Shown here: one piece after another, positions 30,831-41,808 of the stretch | Layout: every line of letters starts with the position of its first letter | Numbering within the stretch: the first letter of the stretch is position 1 | Source of the DNA: Poteriospumella lacustris | Lineage: Eukaryota; Sar; Chrysophyceae; Chromulinales; Dinobryaceae | Length of the DNA: 52,370 nt | Direction of reading: 5' to 3' | Assembly: GCA_008000375.1 (NCBI GenBank) | Contig: SMOI01000227.1 | Span: 1-52,370, forward strand | Position numbers and translations under genes: made by a program | Notes under the pieces: model-generated | The model's input: the letters and a program-made list of their open reading frames with translations, nothing else | Databases searched by the model: none | Told to the model about the DNA's origin: nothing

Positions 30831-31643
30831 ATGTCTCCCTGCGCGCCCCGCGTCGTCCTGGTCGCCCTCAGTCTCCTGTGCCTCGTGTTCGCGTCCGTCT
30901 CCGGAAGAAGACCCGGCCATTCCTCCTCCGCGTTGCCCTTCCCGAGCTCGTTCGACCTCAAGCGCAAGCCCTCTCTGTTCGCCGAGGCCCCCTCCGTCTC
31001 GCAGCCCTCCACCGCCCCCCGTCTCCACCGCCTCGTCTCCATCGCCGGAGGAAGCACCATGGAGCAGCCCACCAAGGACGCCCCCAGTGGCGACTCAACA
31101 GCAGCTGCAGCGAAGGACAGCCGCGCGACCGCGGTCAAGCGCACGGTTCTGTGTCTGTGGGGCGTTGCGCAGGTGGTCAGCGTCCTGGCCAACGCCATCA
31201 AGCGCCTGCTGCCAATCGCCCTGCAGCCGCTGCAGCAGAACGACCTGTCCGCCCCGCAGTGGGCGCTGTACGTCGCCTGGTGCGCGTACATGGTGTACGC
31301 CGAGGGCTACAGGGCGTTCCAGCAGAAGTTCTCGCCGATGGTGGTGGACCGCGCCTACGGCATCGTCGACCGCGCCAACGTCTTCAACACGCTGCTGGCC
31401 GGGCCCTACGCCATGGGCCTCTTCGGCGCGGAGAAGAAGCGCATGATCGTGTCGTGGGCCATCACGGCGGGCGTCTTCTCGCTGGTGAAGGTCGTGAAGT
31501 ACCTGCCGTACCCGTACCGCTCCATCGTCGACGGCGGCGTCGTCTGCGGCCTGTCCTACGGCGCCGTCTCCATCGTCGCCCTCACCGTCAAGAAGCTGCT
31601 GCTCCGGGCGCCCGACGCAGACGCCGAGAAGAAGGCGGCGTGA
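30831..31643 (+). CDS. Conserved multi-pass membrane protein of unknown function, with N-terminal targeting sequence
   Basis: I chose ATG 30831 because it opens straight into a hydrophobic leader (VVLVALSLLCLVFASVS), giving 270 residues. A Ser/Pro-rich stretch of about 80 residues that could be a transit-peptide-like region follows, then the conserved core: a helix near TVLCLWGVAQVVSVLANAI, then WALYVAWCAYMVYAEGYRAF, QQKFSPMVVDRAYGI, LLAGPYAMGLFGAEKKRMIV, and a last pair of helices with YLPYPYRSIVDGGVVCGLSY. As far as I remember, the E-G-Y-R-x-F-Q-x-x-F-S-P pattern and the MG-x-F-x-A-x-x-x-R-x-I turn also occur in an uncharacterised bacterial membrane family. That would suit an organellar protein acquired with a bacterial endosymbiont, but this is inference. 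Stop codons of this gene and GDT1 are about 80 bp apart. Confidence 0.7.
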   Translation: MSPCAPRVVLVALSLLCLVFASVSGRRPGHSSSALPFPSSFDLKRKPSLFAEAPSVSQPSTAPRLHRLVSIAGGSTMEQPTKDAPSGDSTAAAAKDSRATAVKRTVLCLWGVAQVVSVLANAIKRLLPIALQPLQQNDLSAPQWALYVAWCAYMVYAEGYRAFQQKFSPMVVDRAYGIVDRANVFNTLLAGPYAMGLFGAEKKRMIVSWAITAGVFSLVKVVKYLPYPYRSIVDGGVVCGLSYGAVSIVALTVKKLLLRAPDADAEKKAA

Positions 31644-31722
31644 CAACGTAACTACTTAAACAACGAATCTATCGCACCCGCCGGTCGGTCGGGCAGCGCC
31701 ACAGGCGGCGCCCAGGCGGCGC

Positions 31723-32648
31723 TCAGGCGTCTGGGCCCCAGAGGAAGGAGGTCATCGCGAAGAAGAGGAAGAGCACGCCGCCGATGACGGCCACGGTCTT
31801 CTCCGATATCCTCGCGGCCAGCATGCGGCCGCCGATGACTGCCATGCCCGTGCAGAAGGCGTGGCCCGCCAGGCCGCCCACCACGACGCCGAACGGGTTC
31901 TGCGACGAGGCCAGCGCGATCGTCGCGATCTGCGACCGGTCGCCCCACTCGGCGAGGAAGGTCAGCGTGAAGGCCTGCGTGAAGACCTGCAGGTTGTCGA
32001 CGCCGAAGACGCCGCCGCGGCGCTTGCCCTGCGACCCGCGGCCCTTCGCCGCGGCGGGCGCCGCCGCCTCCAGGTCGGCCGCTTTGGCGGGCGCCTCCTC
32101 CTCGTCGTCCGCGTTCTCCACCTCGCCCTTCTTCTTCACGAGCTCCTCCTCGACCTCCTGCAGCTCCTCGCTGGGGCCGTCGCTGGACATCTCCGTCGAG
32201 TCCTTCAGCAGCTTCAGACCGAAGTACACGAAGAGCACCGCCGACGCGAAGTGCGTGTACGCGCGCGGGATGAGGTTGGGCAGCGCGAAGCCCATCATCG
32301 CCGACAGGACGTGCATCAGCGTCAGCGCTCCTACAAAGGCACGAGGCGTGAGACAGCAGCACAGCGCACGGGCCACAGGGGCCGCAGGGGCCACAGCGAC
32401 GTACCCATCGCGCCGCCGTAGACGACGAGGCGCGCGTTGCGCATCGCCAGGACCGCGGCGATGAAGAAGGTCTTGTCGCCGATCTCGGTGACGAGGATCA
32501 TGAACAGCGAGTTGACGGTGGCCTTCATGAAGTTGCCCGTCAGCGAGAACAGCGAGCCGCCCGTCGGGTCGGCGCCGACGAGCGCTGTGAGTTGCGGTAG
32601 CAGCGCGCCGCCCACCTCTGTACTGGAAGCAATAACGGACTCTGCCAT
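31723..32648 (-). CDS. GDT1: GDT1/TMEM165 (UPF0016) cation transporter
   Basis: Two exons, 32405-32648 and 31723-32330, are joined across a 74-nt intron in phase 1, giving 283 residues. The family moves Ca2+ and Mn2+ against H+ in Golgi or plastid membranes and supports glycosylation or photosystem assembly. The hallmark E-x-G-D-[KR]-[TS] motif occurs twice, as in all eukaryotic members: LVTEIGDKTFF in the first half and LAEWGDRSQIA in the second. Six to seven hydrophobic helices can be counted, split by a charged acidic/lysine loop (about residues 140-190, with EEVEEELVKKKGE). The conserved LTLMHVLSAMMG helix spans the exon junction. There is no clear signal peptide. Whether it is the Golgi or the plastid paralogue cannot be told. 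Confidence 0.95.
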
Positions 32649-33209
32649 ATCTGACTGCTGTGTCAACGAAGGACGAGCGGGTCTCAACGGTCGGGGAGAT
32701 GTGGTGGGAGCCGACAGGGAGTCTCCGTCGGATGGCCGATGAACAACGCCTTCAACAGCAAAGGCGACGCGGAAACACGGTCGCGCTTGAAGCTATCCAC
32801 TGTGCACGACAGCAACGCGTCGACGCGTCAAAGAATCGCGGCGATCGCCGCTGGAATCCCACCGAATCGCCCACTTCGAGCGCCGAGGACTCCGCCGCCG
32901 ACGCTGCGGCCGCCACTTGTCACATGTCGTTTGTCGTTTGTCATAGTAGTACCGACAGATGGCGACAGATCGCAGAGCGCAGAGACGCCCACCTACAGTA
33001 CGTCACACGTCACTCTTGCGCGTCGCCGTCGTCGCGTCGCTGAGGTCTTGAATTGGTCGCTGAGGCTCTTTGTTTTGACCTCACCTACTGGCTACCTATG
33101 GCCCACGGCACAAGTATATCGGCATTTCTGCCCGCGGAGAACCCCCGCGGCGATCTCGAAGGCCCACTGATCTGGCGGAAGAGAGGGACAGCACCCAGCA
33201 GAGCGCAGC
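32649..33209. other. Divergent intergenic region, GDT1 / SERF
   Basis: About 560 bp of mixed composition. Short ORFs occur but none is supported. A gtcacatgtcgtttgtcgtt cluster lies near 32918. Both promoters should lie here. Confidence 0.5.
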
Positions 33210-33515
33210 ATGACCCGCGGAAACCAACGAGAAATTGACCGCCAGCGCGCCGCCAACCGCCACAAGAAGGACGGAGGCGAGGCTAGGACCGGTGACACCG
33301 CCGCCCGAAGGGTAAGCGCCCACTGTTTTGCTGTCGCCCGTCGACGCTGCCGCTGCTGACCGAACGACGCGCTGCAGGAGGCCGACGCGAAGGCGCTGCA
33401 GGACAAAATCGAAGCGAAGCGCGCCCGCGAAGAGGCGATCGCCCGTGGGGAGATCTCCGCTGAGAAGCCGAGGGGCCACGGCGGCGGCGCTGTGAAGTCG
33501 AAGCCCAAAAAGTAA
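33210..33515 (+). CDS. SERF: SERF-family small basic protein (4F5)
   Basis: Two exons, 33210-33311 and 33378-33515, with a 66-nt phase-0 intron, encode 79 residues. The N-terminus MTRGNQREIDRQRAANRHKK matches the conserved 4F5/SERF start (MTRGNQRELARQ). The second exon continues as a charged helix (EADAKALQDKIEAKRAREEA) and ends in glycine and lysine (KPKK). SERF proteins are disordered, nucleic-acid-binding or amyloid-modifying factors found throughout eukaryotes. The gene is easily missed because each exon is short and the intron has stop codons. It is divergent from GDT1. Confidence 0.92.
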
Positions 33516-33843
33516 TCGCCGCTGCGCCGCCCGGTCACCGCCCGGTCGCCGGTCGGCGGCTGCCGCCCGCGCTGTGCCCGCCTCTGCGCCTAACCCCTCC
33601 GTCTCTTCCTGCGTTGTAGCGGCTAACGCGCCACCCGCCGGACGGCAGCGCGGCCCGTTCGTAACCGTTTCATAATTCGTCCGCTGCGGACGCTTACACC
33701 CCCCGCACCCCCCGCACCCCCCACACGGCACACACAACAGACACCGACACAGAGGCACTAACAGAGACACAGACACAGACAGAGACAGATACAGGGACAC
33801 TGACAGAGACAGAGGCAGAGGCAGAGGCGCAGACACCGCCGCG
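33516..33843. other. Convergent 3' region with C-rich and CAGAGA-type repeats
   Basis: Between the stops of SERF and TRAPPC9 lie three caccccccg units (about 33698-33725) and a long purine-rich run of cagaga/cagacac units (about 33740-33835). On the TRAPPC9 strand this is a pyrimidine-rich 3' UTR. No gene was seen. Confidence 0.65.
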
Positions 33844-36800
33844 TCACTCGTCGAGACAGACGCGCACCGTCGCCGCGTGTCGCGTCGTCCACCACGTCGC
33901 CGCCGCGTCGCCCGTCGCCGCGGGGGCCGCCGCGCGCACGACGAAGCGCAGCGCGAAGAGGCCGTGGCGCGTGAAGCACAGGCGCAGCGCGTGCTGGCAC
34001 AGGCCGCCGGGCTGCACGGCGGCGCGGCTCAGCAGTTTGCCCGAGGCCATGACGCCGCCGGGCAGCGGCGCCGTCGGTGCGGCCTCCGCCGCCGCGTCGC
34101 CCGCGGCGAAGAGGTCGCCGAACGCTTCGTCGACGACGACGGCCACCTCCACCGCCGCGACGCCCGCCGCGACCAGCTGCGGCGCCACCTGCAGCACGCA
34201 GCGCACGTCCAGCGCCGTGCACGCGGGCACCAGGAGGCTCTGCGCCGGGGCGAAGGCCAGTCGCACGGGCGGCGCGGCCCCGACGCGACGGCGGCCCACG
34301 CCTCGAGCGCCGCCCAGTCGGGCGCCAGCGCCGACGGCGACGAGGACGGCGCGCGGCTCGGCTCGGCGGCCCGCGCGGCGCCCGGCAGCGTCAGCGCGAG
34401 GACGCCGGCGCGGCGGCTGCGCGCGGCCGCGTCCCACAGCGACCAGTGCAGCTGCACGCGCCGCGCGCGTCGGGCGCCGCGTCGGCCTCGGCGAAGACGA
34501 CGACGCGCGCCGCGTGCGGCTCGACGGTCCAGCCGCCGCCGCCGCGCCGTCGCCGCCGGGCCGCAGCGCCAGCGCCAGCGCGTGCGCCGTGCGGTTGCGA
34601 ACGGTGCTGCGCCAGACGCGCGACGGCGGCGGCGGCGTCGGCGGCGCAGCGGCCAGCGCCTCGCCGCCGGCGACGTCGCCGGGGCGGTCGCCAAGCAGCC
34701 GCAGCTGCAGCTGCAGCGGCGGCGCGGTGGCCGCGCGCAGCGGCGCGAGCAGCGCGCGCAGCGCACGGCACAGCGCGCGGCGCTGCGCGTCGGGCAGCGC
34801 GGCGTCGCAGGGCAGCGCGTGCCACCAGCGCAGGCTGCGCGGCGGCGCCAGCCGACGCGTCTGCAGCCGCACGAGGCGCCGCGCCATCGGCAGCGCCGCC
34901 CAGCGCGCCGCCTCCTCCGGCGCCACGGCGGCCGCCAGCGCGTCGCGCGCCGCGGGTCGCAGGCCGCGCAGCATGCGCAGCGCCGTCGCCTGCGCCGCGC
35001 TCAGCGGCACAACGTCGACGACGACGTCGAAGGCGTCGGCCGCGTCGCGGCGGCCGCGGCGCGTCTCGCGCAGCGCCAGCTCGACGACGAAGCGGCGGCT
35101 GCCGTCGGCGCGCGCCTCCGCCGCCGTCACCGTCGCCGTCACCTGCGGCGAGCGACGGTCGCCGCCGCCCGCGACGGGCGCCGCGACGGGCGCCGCGACG
35201 AGCAGCGCAAAATCGCTCAGCGTCGCGGCGGCGGCGTCGCGCGCCGCGTCGCCCCGGCGCAGCAGCCGCACGCGCACGTCGACGGCGGCGTCGGGCGGCG
35301 GCGGCGCCGCGTCGGCGGGCGGCGCGACCGTCAGCAGCAGCCGCAGCGCGCGCGTCTCGCCCGGCAGCAGCTCGACGGCGACGGTCTCCTCCGCGCGCAG
35401 CGGCCGCTCCGCGTCGCCCAGCGCCACGCGCACGACGCACGGCGCGCGCCGCAGCGCCACCTCGTTGGTCCGCGCGGTGGGGCGGTCGGCGGCGGCGGCG
35501 GCGGCGGAGGCGTCGCTCTGCAGCCGCTGCTGCCGCACGAGCCGCTGCAGCGCGACGCAGCGCGCGTCGAGGTCGGCGGCGCCCTTCGCGTCGACGGCGA
35601 CGAATTCGCTGAGGCCGCCGAGCGACAGCCGCGCGCCGCGCAGCGTCAGCCGCGTCGCCGGCGTCGCCGCGGGCAGCGCGTCGCGCAGCGCCGCGAGGCG
35701 CAGCGGCAGGCGCAGCTCGTGCTGCAGCGCGCGCGGCGGCACCTCCACCTCGACGGGGAACAGCGCCAGCGCCGCCTCGGCGCCGTCGGCGCTCGCGACG
35801 CGCAGCTCGCACACGACGCGCAGCGGCAGCGCCACCGCCAGCGGATTCGCCAGCGTCGCCACGACGCAGTGGCCGCCGTCGTCGTCCGCGTCGGCGGCGG
35901 GCGCCCAGCTCCACGTGACCGCGTCGGCCGCCTGCGCCGCGGCGCGCTGCTGCTGCTGGCGCCGCGCGGCGAAGGGGTCGTAGAAGAACGCGGAGGCCGC
36001 GGGCGCCTCGCCGCCCGCCGCCGCCGCCGCAGCCGCGTCGTCCGCCGGCTGCAGCGTCGCGAGCAGCGCGCGCAGCGCCGACGCGACGGGCGCCGCGCCG
36101 TGCGTCAGCGCCGACGACGCCGCGTGCTGCCGCGCGAGCGCGTCCCACGGCGCAGCGGCCGCAGCGCCAGCAGCGCCACCGGCAGCGGCGCCGCCGCCAG
36201 CGCGCGCGCCGGCCGCGCGAGGCCCGCGGCGGCGTCGAGCAGCTGCGAGGCGACGGCCTCCTGCGCCTCCAGCGCGACGCCGTGCGGCGCCAGTCGCGCG
36301 GTGACGAAGCGCAGCACGTCGCGCGCCAGCGACAGGTCGACGAGGTGGAACAGCGTCGCCTCGGGCAGCGCCGACGCCGCCGCCGCCGCAGCGGCGCCCG
36401 GCGGCAGCAGCGACGCGGGCGACGGCGCCGCGGAGCCGCCGATCGCCGTCGCCGCGGCGCCCGTCGCGAGGGCGCCGCTCAGCGCCGCGGAGCCGCCGGC
36501 TGCGGAGGCCGCCGCGTCGGCCGCAGCGGCGGCGGGCGGCAGCGCGGCGGGCGTCAGGCCGAAGCCGGCGTCGAAGAGGTTGAAGCTGCTGGCGGCCGCC
36601 GCGTCCAGCGCCAGCAGGTCGCCCGCGAGGCTGCGCAGCAGGCGCTGGCTCACCGAGTTGCTGTGTGCGCCGCTGAACGTGCGGCCCGCCGCGCCCGTCG
36701 CCGCCTGCGCCTGCGTCGCGCGCGTCAGGCGGCGGAACTCGGGCGACCGCGTCGCCTGCGGCGCGGCGCGCGGCGGCGTCGTCGCGCCCGCCGCGTCGCT

Positions 36801-39110
36801 CGAGCCGCCGCCGCCGCCGCCCGCGACGCTCAGCTGCAGCTTCGGCACCGTCAGCGACCGCAGCGACGCCAGAAACGCGTCCGTCGCGCCGCCCGCCGCT
36901 GCTGCGCCGCCGCCGCCGCCGCCGGCGTCGCCCGGCGCGTCGCCCGCGGCGAGCGGGTTGAACGCGGCGCCGCGCGCGCTGCTCTGCGCGCGGAACGAGG
37001 CGGCGGTCAGCGCGCTGCTGACGCTGCGGCGGTCCGAGGCGCCCGACGGCGCCGGCGACTGGCCGCCCGCCGCGCCGCGCTGCAGCGTCGCGTTGGCGGC
37101 GGCGGCGGGCGGCGCCAGCGACGGCGGCGCGTGGCCCGGCGGCCGCGGCGGCAGCCCGCCGACCGGCGCCTGCAGCGCGCCGCCCGTTGCGCCCGCCGCG
37201 TCGCCCCCGCCGCCGCCCGCGTCGGTGGCAGCTGCGGCGGAGGCGGCGGCGGCGCCGAGCGGCGCGCGTCGCCGGCGGACGAACTTTTCGAGGCCCAGCG
37301 ACTTTCGCGAGTGGCGCGACAGCAGCGCGCGCAGCGCCGCGTGCTCGAGCTCCTTGGGGCCCTGCAGCGCGAGCAGGCGGCACAGCACCTGCGCGGTGAA
37401 CTGCGGACGCTGCGCCTCCTGCGCGACGGCGGCGGCGTCGCCGAGCACCGCCAGCGACAGCGACAGCCACCCGTTGCGCGCGTCGCGGCTCGCGCGCTCC
37501 GCGGCGCCGTCCGCTGCGTCGGCGCCGGCGTCGGCGTCGTCAGCGCTGCTGCAGCCGTCGGACGCGACGCCGAAGTGGGCGGCGACGTGCTCCATGAGCA
37601 CCGAGGCGATGGCGAAGTGGCCGCGGTCGGCCGCCATCAGCGCCGCGACGTAGAGCAGCTGCGTTTGCTTGCGGAAGAGGCCCGCGCGGCGACAGACCAG
37701 CGCCGCCTCGAGCACCGCGTCGAGCTGCTGGCGCGCGCTGAGGCCCGGGATGGCCACGGCGCGCATGACGTACTCGCTGAGCTTCTGCAGGCGCCGCGGG
37801 TGCCAGGCGACGCGCGCCTCGTAGAGCCGCGCGAGGCGGAAGCACGACTCGAGCTCCATGTTCTTGAACGCCACGTGCGACTCGTAGAAGGCCAGCGCCT
37901 CGGCCGCGCGCTCCTCCGCCAGCAGGAAGACCTCGGGCACGTGCGCGCGGCCCTGCGGCGCGGCGCCGTCCTCGTCGTCGCCGTAGTCGTCGTCCTCGTC
38001 GCTCGGCGCGGCGGGCTGCGTCACCGTCTTCAGGTCCTTGCCGATGGCCTCCTCCACGTCGAAGGCCAGCTCCTGCAGCAGTAGGATGGCCGACGCGTAG
38101 CCGTCGAGCGCGCCCGCCAGCCACAGCGCGTCGCCCTGCGCGCGCGACTCGCCGATGGCGGCGACGTAGTGGTCGACGGCGTCCAGCGGCGAACACACCT
38201 GCAGCGACAGGTCGCCCATCCACTTGCGGATGCGCCCCGCCGGCCGCTTGCGGAAGACCTTCGCGGTCTTGGCGCTGCCGCCGCGCGCGTCGTCCTTCTC
38301 GTCGAAGCAGGTGACGAGGCTGGGGTTGGCGGGGAAGGCGCCGCGCAGCCGCGCGTCCTCGCAGTGGTCCATCTGCGCCTCGAGCGCCTGTACGAGCTGC
38401 ACGGAGGTCTGCGCCATGACCTGGCGGAAGTGCACGTCGAGCATGCTGCCGCCCTCGCAGTCGCCGTCGGGCGGGAAGATCTCGAGCAGCCCGGGCGCGG
38501 CCTGCATGCGCAGCGAGGAGCTCGAGTCGAAGTTGTAGTTGAAGACCACGATCTTCTTGATGAGGATGTTCGGGTACCGCCTGCGCGCAGACAAGTGGGT
38601 CAGAGAAGGAAGGAGAGTGGTGCAGAGGGGCAGAGGGGCAGAGAGCGCGACTTACTTGGCGAAGCGGTCCATCTCGCCCTCGAGCACCTCCGAGTGCGTG
38701 ATGAAGTCCGGGTAGTTGAGCGCGCCCATGATGATCACGATGCGCTTCGAGCTCTGGAAGTCCTCGAAGTCCGTCGGGCCAGACGGCGCCTGGTCGTAGC
38801 GCAGGAAGTCGAAGCACAGCTCGCCCTTGAGCCAGTCGAGGTACTTGAACGGCGGACTGTAGCCCTTCGGGTACTGCGGCTTGTTGAGGTCGTACAGCGG
38901 CACGGTCTCTAGTCTGGACAGGATCCTGAACTGGTCCTCGAACTGGCTATTCACACCGATGGGAACCACCAGCACCTAAACAGTTCACGTGAGGCAGGGC
39001 ACAGGTCACAGGACAGGTCACAGGACAGGTCACAGGCAGGTTAACAGTCACAGTCGGTACCGTACCCTCACGAGACGAAAATCCTCGTAGGCTTTCGTCA
39101 CTGACAGCAT
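33844..39110 (-). CDS. TRAPPC9: TRAPPC9/Trs120, TRAPPII tethering-complex subunit; frame broken in the 3' half
   Basis: Exon 1 is 39066-39110 (MLSVTKAYEDFRLVR), exon 2 is 38656-38975 and exon 3 starts at 38580; the introns are 90 and 75 nt and the phases agree. TRAPPII is a guanine-nucleotide exchange complex for Rabs of the Golgi/endosome system. The N-terminus VLVVPIGVNSQFEDQFRIL matches the family start. RYPNILIKKIVVFNYNFD and the diagnostic GRIRKWMGDLSLQVCSPLDA with HYVAAI and WLAGALDGYASAILLLQ match human TRAPPC9. TPR-like helices follow (about 38050-37500), then GC-rich low-complexity linkers (37250-36500), then beta-rich Ig-like segments typical of the C-terminal half. Frame changes fall near 36150, 34550, 34465 and 34280, all in GC repeats with coding-like sequence on both sides. 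Total length would be about 1700 residues, longer than the human protein. Confidence 0.92.
39001..39040. repeat. Three copies of a 12-13-bp unit in TRAPPC9 intron 1
   Basis: Units of acaggtcacagg are repeated in tandem inside the 90-nt first intron of TRAPPC9, which is the longest intron of that gene. Confidence 0.8.
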
Positions 39111-39292
39111 CTACAGACAATTCTTGAGTTATTCAACACAGGGAAGTATCCGGAATCAGCTCTGAGAGTGTGTGATGATGTGATTTTTGCAGGAATCCTT
39201 TGAGAGAGGAATCTTTTGCCGTGTTGACGCAAAGTGAACAAGGAATAACGGATCAAACACTTCCTGGAACAGCTTCGGATACGGGCCTAACC

Positions 39293-39464
39293 ATGACCCA
39301 ACTTGAATCAAGTGTCTTCTTGTTGTTTGGTTTGCTTGTTGTTGGATCTCTGCTGTCTCGCAGCTCGCAGCAGGTGAGCATGATCATGATGATGACGGCA
39401 TCGCACATCCCGCAGTCAGCAGCAGTCGGTCAACAGTTACGAACGCAGCAGGAAAGGCCTATGA
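39293..39464 (+). CDS. Doubtful very small membrane protein
   Basis: From ATG 39293 an exon (to 39373) encodes a hydrophobic segment (SVFLLFGLLVVGSLLS) after MTQLES and stops at a good donor (CAG/GTGAGC). A short intron of about 46 nt could end at 39419, after which an open frame gives a basic tail with SVNSYERSRKGL and a stop at 39464, about 41 residues in all. The frame is open upstream to about 39192, next to a good acceptor-like ttttttgcag context, so a longer protein is possible. The placement between two minus-strand genes fits the alternation seen elsewhere. No family is recognised, and chance cannot be excluded. Confidence 0.25.
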
Positions 39465-39648
39465 CCTATTGTAAACATACACCACACAGTGTATGTTAAC
39501 CTACGCAAACACAATCCAACATACAGTGACGATGGAGTTATAGTTGCACAAAAGTGGAGCACAACAATGTTATCCGCTGTTTATGTTGTGTACATGAAGC
39601 TACTTCAGATATGAGCATGAAGGCAACCAGTTCGACGAGTGATTCTGC

Positions 39649-41395
39649 CTACGACTGACGCAGCCGCTTGGCCTTTGGGGCAAACACGGGGTCCTTCACC
39701 TTGCCGAACCGCAGATTACAGGATTCGGCATCAGAGACTTGGGAGCTTGGGATGACATTTTGCTGCGCGAGTTCGATTCAAGACTTGAAACACTTAGAAA
39801 CGTTTGGGTAGTGCCATCGGTGCGTACCTGAGCTCCTTTCTTTCTTGTGGATGAATTGGCCACCTCCTTCCGAGTCTATGGCGAGCATCTTGCAGTTAGA
39901 TAACAAAACTCAACGAACAGAACGTTAGACAACCTTCGCTTCGCTTTTGGGCGCTGTTGGTGTGCAGAGCGTGGGCTCCGACACAATGTTATGACCAAAG
40001 CTGTTTTCGTCTGGCTCTGCCTCCTGATCTAAGACTTAGACGGAAAATAAGTCAAGGGTAGAGAGGAGAGGCTATTCCATGCGATGTACCTCGCTTTCGG
40101 TGAGTTTTCGATGACTCCACTTTACCAGGCTTCACTTCATAACGAAAGCCACACGCAATTCGCTTTTTCTCGAGAACGCCCTCTACAATAGTGAGAGATC
40201 AATTTCAGCGTCACAGGATAGCAAATTCAAAGCCGAGTTACCTTCGCACAGCCGCTCAAAGATATCCCTCACTAAATCATGGGTTATGGATAGAGCAGTC
40301 GAGAACGGCCGTACTTGCGGATGGTTGCCCGCAGATCTGAATAGCAGACATCGTAAGAATAGAACCATCTCTCTCGATGTAGCTTCAGTCTTACATGAAG
40401 GCTTTCACAGCTTCATAGGCTTCTTGGTCCAATATCCCAGACATCTGCTTTGCATCACCCGCAATTGTCATAGCGGAAACATTTTCGGCTAGGTGGTGAC
40501 ACTCTGTTTGTTTGGGGTTGTTTTCATGTCGTTGAGCGAGAAGAATCGAGCCACCGTCAAGTGAAGCAGTAGCAAACTGTGGAATGTCCTCGACGAACAA
40601 CGATTCAAGACCTGCGAAGCGCATCTTCATTCCCACTTCTCTTGTTTTGATTTCACCAACGTTGACTTTGAGTGGAAACGTTTTACCCATCAGGAGAGAT
40701 TGAGAAGTTGACTCAAAGAACTCGGGCTCATACTCTTTTGGCGCCCAATCTGTATACTAAACGAGGAGTGGAATAAACATGTTTAGTATCCAATCAAGGG
40801 AGTGATCGAATTGTTAACCTGAATCTGCAATGTTATCCACCTGTCATCTGGAATGGTATCGAGTGTGCCACAAAAATCGATTAAAGCCCGTATAAACTGC
40901 CCAGCTTGTGCTTTCACGGAGTCTTTCGAATAAAGCTGGGTCCCATTGATCGATGCAGTCTTGTTTTTGTCGGGGTAGGAGATTTTGAATTCGTATGTCT
41001 CCAAAATGATGTCTTCATCGGTGGTTGGATTCTTGGTGAAGATGATGAATGTGAGGACTGAAAGGTACCCGACGTCAAGCGCTTTGAACACTCCTTGCTG
41101 GAGCCATTGTGTGACTGTGAAAGCTTCTTCATCAAGCACATCGATGTTTCCTTTGTCATCCTTTTCTCCACAGTGTAGCTGATGGATTTCAATGTTCCCG
41201 TATTGTCTTGTACGAAAGCATTCATCAGGGAATATTTGCCGCAAATAGCAAATCGACGATATCGCTATTCTAATCTACAATTCTCATCGTGTGATTATCA
41301 TCTGCAGTCAGCTTCAGCGGAGGCGATCCTACCATATTTCGAATTAGAGTCAGAGACTCTTGCTTGGAGACGGTGCTGCTCTCTGTTCCCTGCAT
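39649..41395 (-). CDS. Meiotic HORMA-domain protein (Hop1/HORMAD/ASY1 family)
   Basis: Eight exons: 41333-41395, 40819-41274, 40395-40756, 40242-40336, 40090-40182, 39934-40028, 39828-39888 and a last one ending at 39649; introns are 45-90 nt. Hop1-type proteins form the meiotic chromosome axis and control double-strand breaks and synapsis. The N-terminal HORMA domain (about residues 10-240) lines up with human HORMAD1 without gaps over ESLTLIRNM, AISSICYLRQIFPDECF, then YLSVLTFIIFTKN, ETYEFKISYPD, FIRALIDFCGTLDTIPDD and WITLQIQYTDWAPKEYEPEF. The rest is linker-like. The last exon ends LRFGKVKDPVFAPKAKRLR, resembling a HORMA closure motif. The last 3' splice site is unsure: a CAG at 39763-39765 would force an early stop, while an AAG at 39738-39740 keeps the frame and gives 437 residues. 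Confidence 0.9.
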
Positions 41396-41808
41396 TCTGG
41401 TATAGGCGGCTGGCTCTGTCGCGTATTTGAGTTCTGAAAGCTGCACCTCAAGGCGAAAGGGCTGAGAGGACCCGTATTGTGTTCCTCACTTCAACGAGGA
41501 CGTGCAAACCCATCCCTCACAGTACAAACACCACCCATTTCCAATCCCCCACGTCTCCAGTCTGCCATCTGCAGTGAATCACCACGAACAAACAATTGAA
41601 ACGCCTTCTCGCCATCCCAAACAACCAACAAAGAGAGACAGAAGATGGCAGAGAAAAGAGACGAGATCTCGAGATCGCAGATGTGGGATGCTTTCAATCC
41701 TCAACAAGTTCATCGACGAGGAAGAATACAATTATTATTGTGCGGTGCTGAATCAGCAGCGTTGCCCATATTCATAAACTATTCTGCAATTTGACTTTAG
41801 AACCTGAA
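41396..41808. other. Divergent intergenic region, HORMA / archease
   Basis: About 410 bp. Two short upstream ORFs precede archease. One from ATG 41645 could be a real first exon (41645-41744, donor GTGCTG, joining at 41801 in phase). Another from 41688 encodes 29 residues and stops at 41777. The region also holds the HORMA promoter. Confidence 0.5.

Noticed and set aside
39763-39785. tRNA B-box-like sequence (gagttcgattcaag)
   Set aside because: No matching A box or cloverleaf around it, and it falls in the last intron and exon junction of the HORMA gene.
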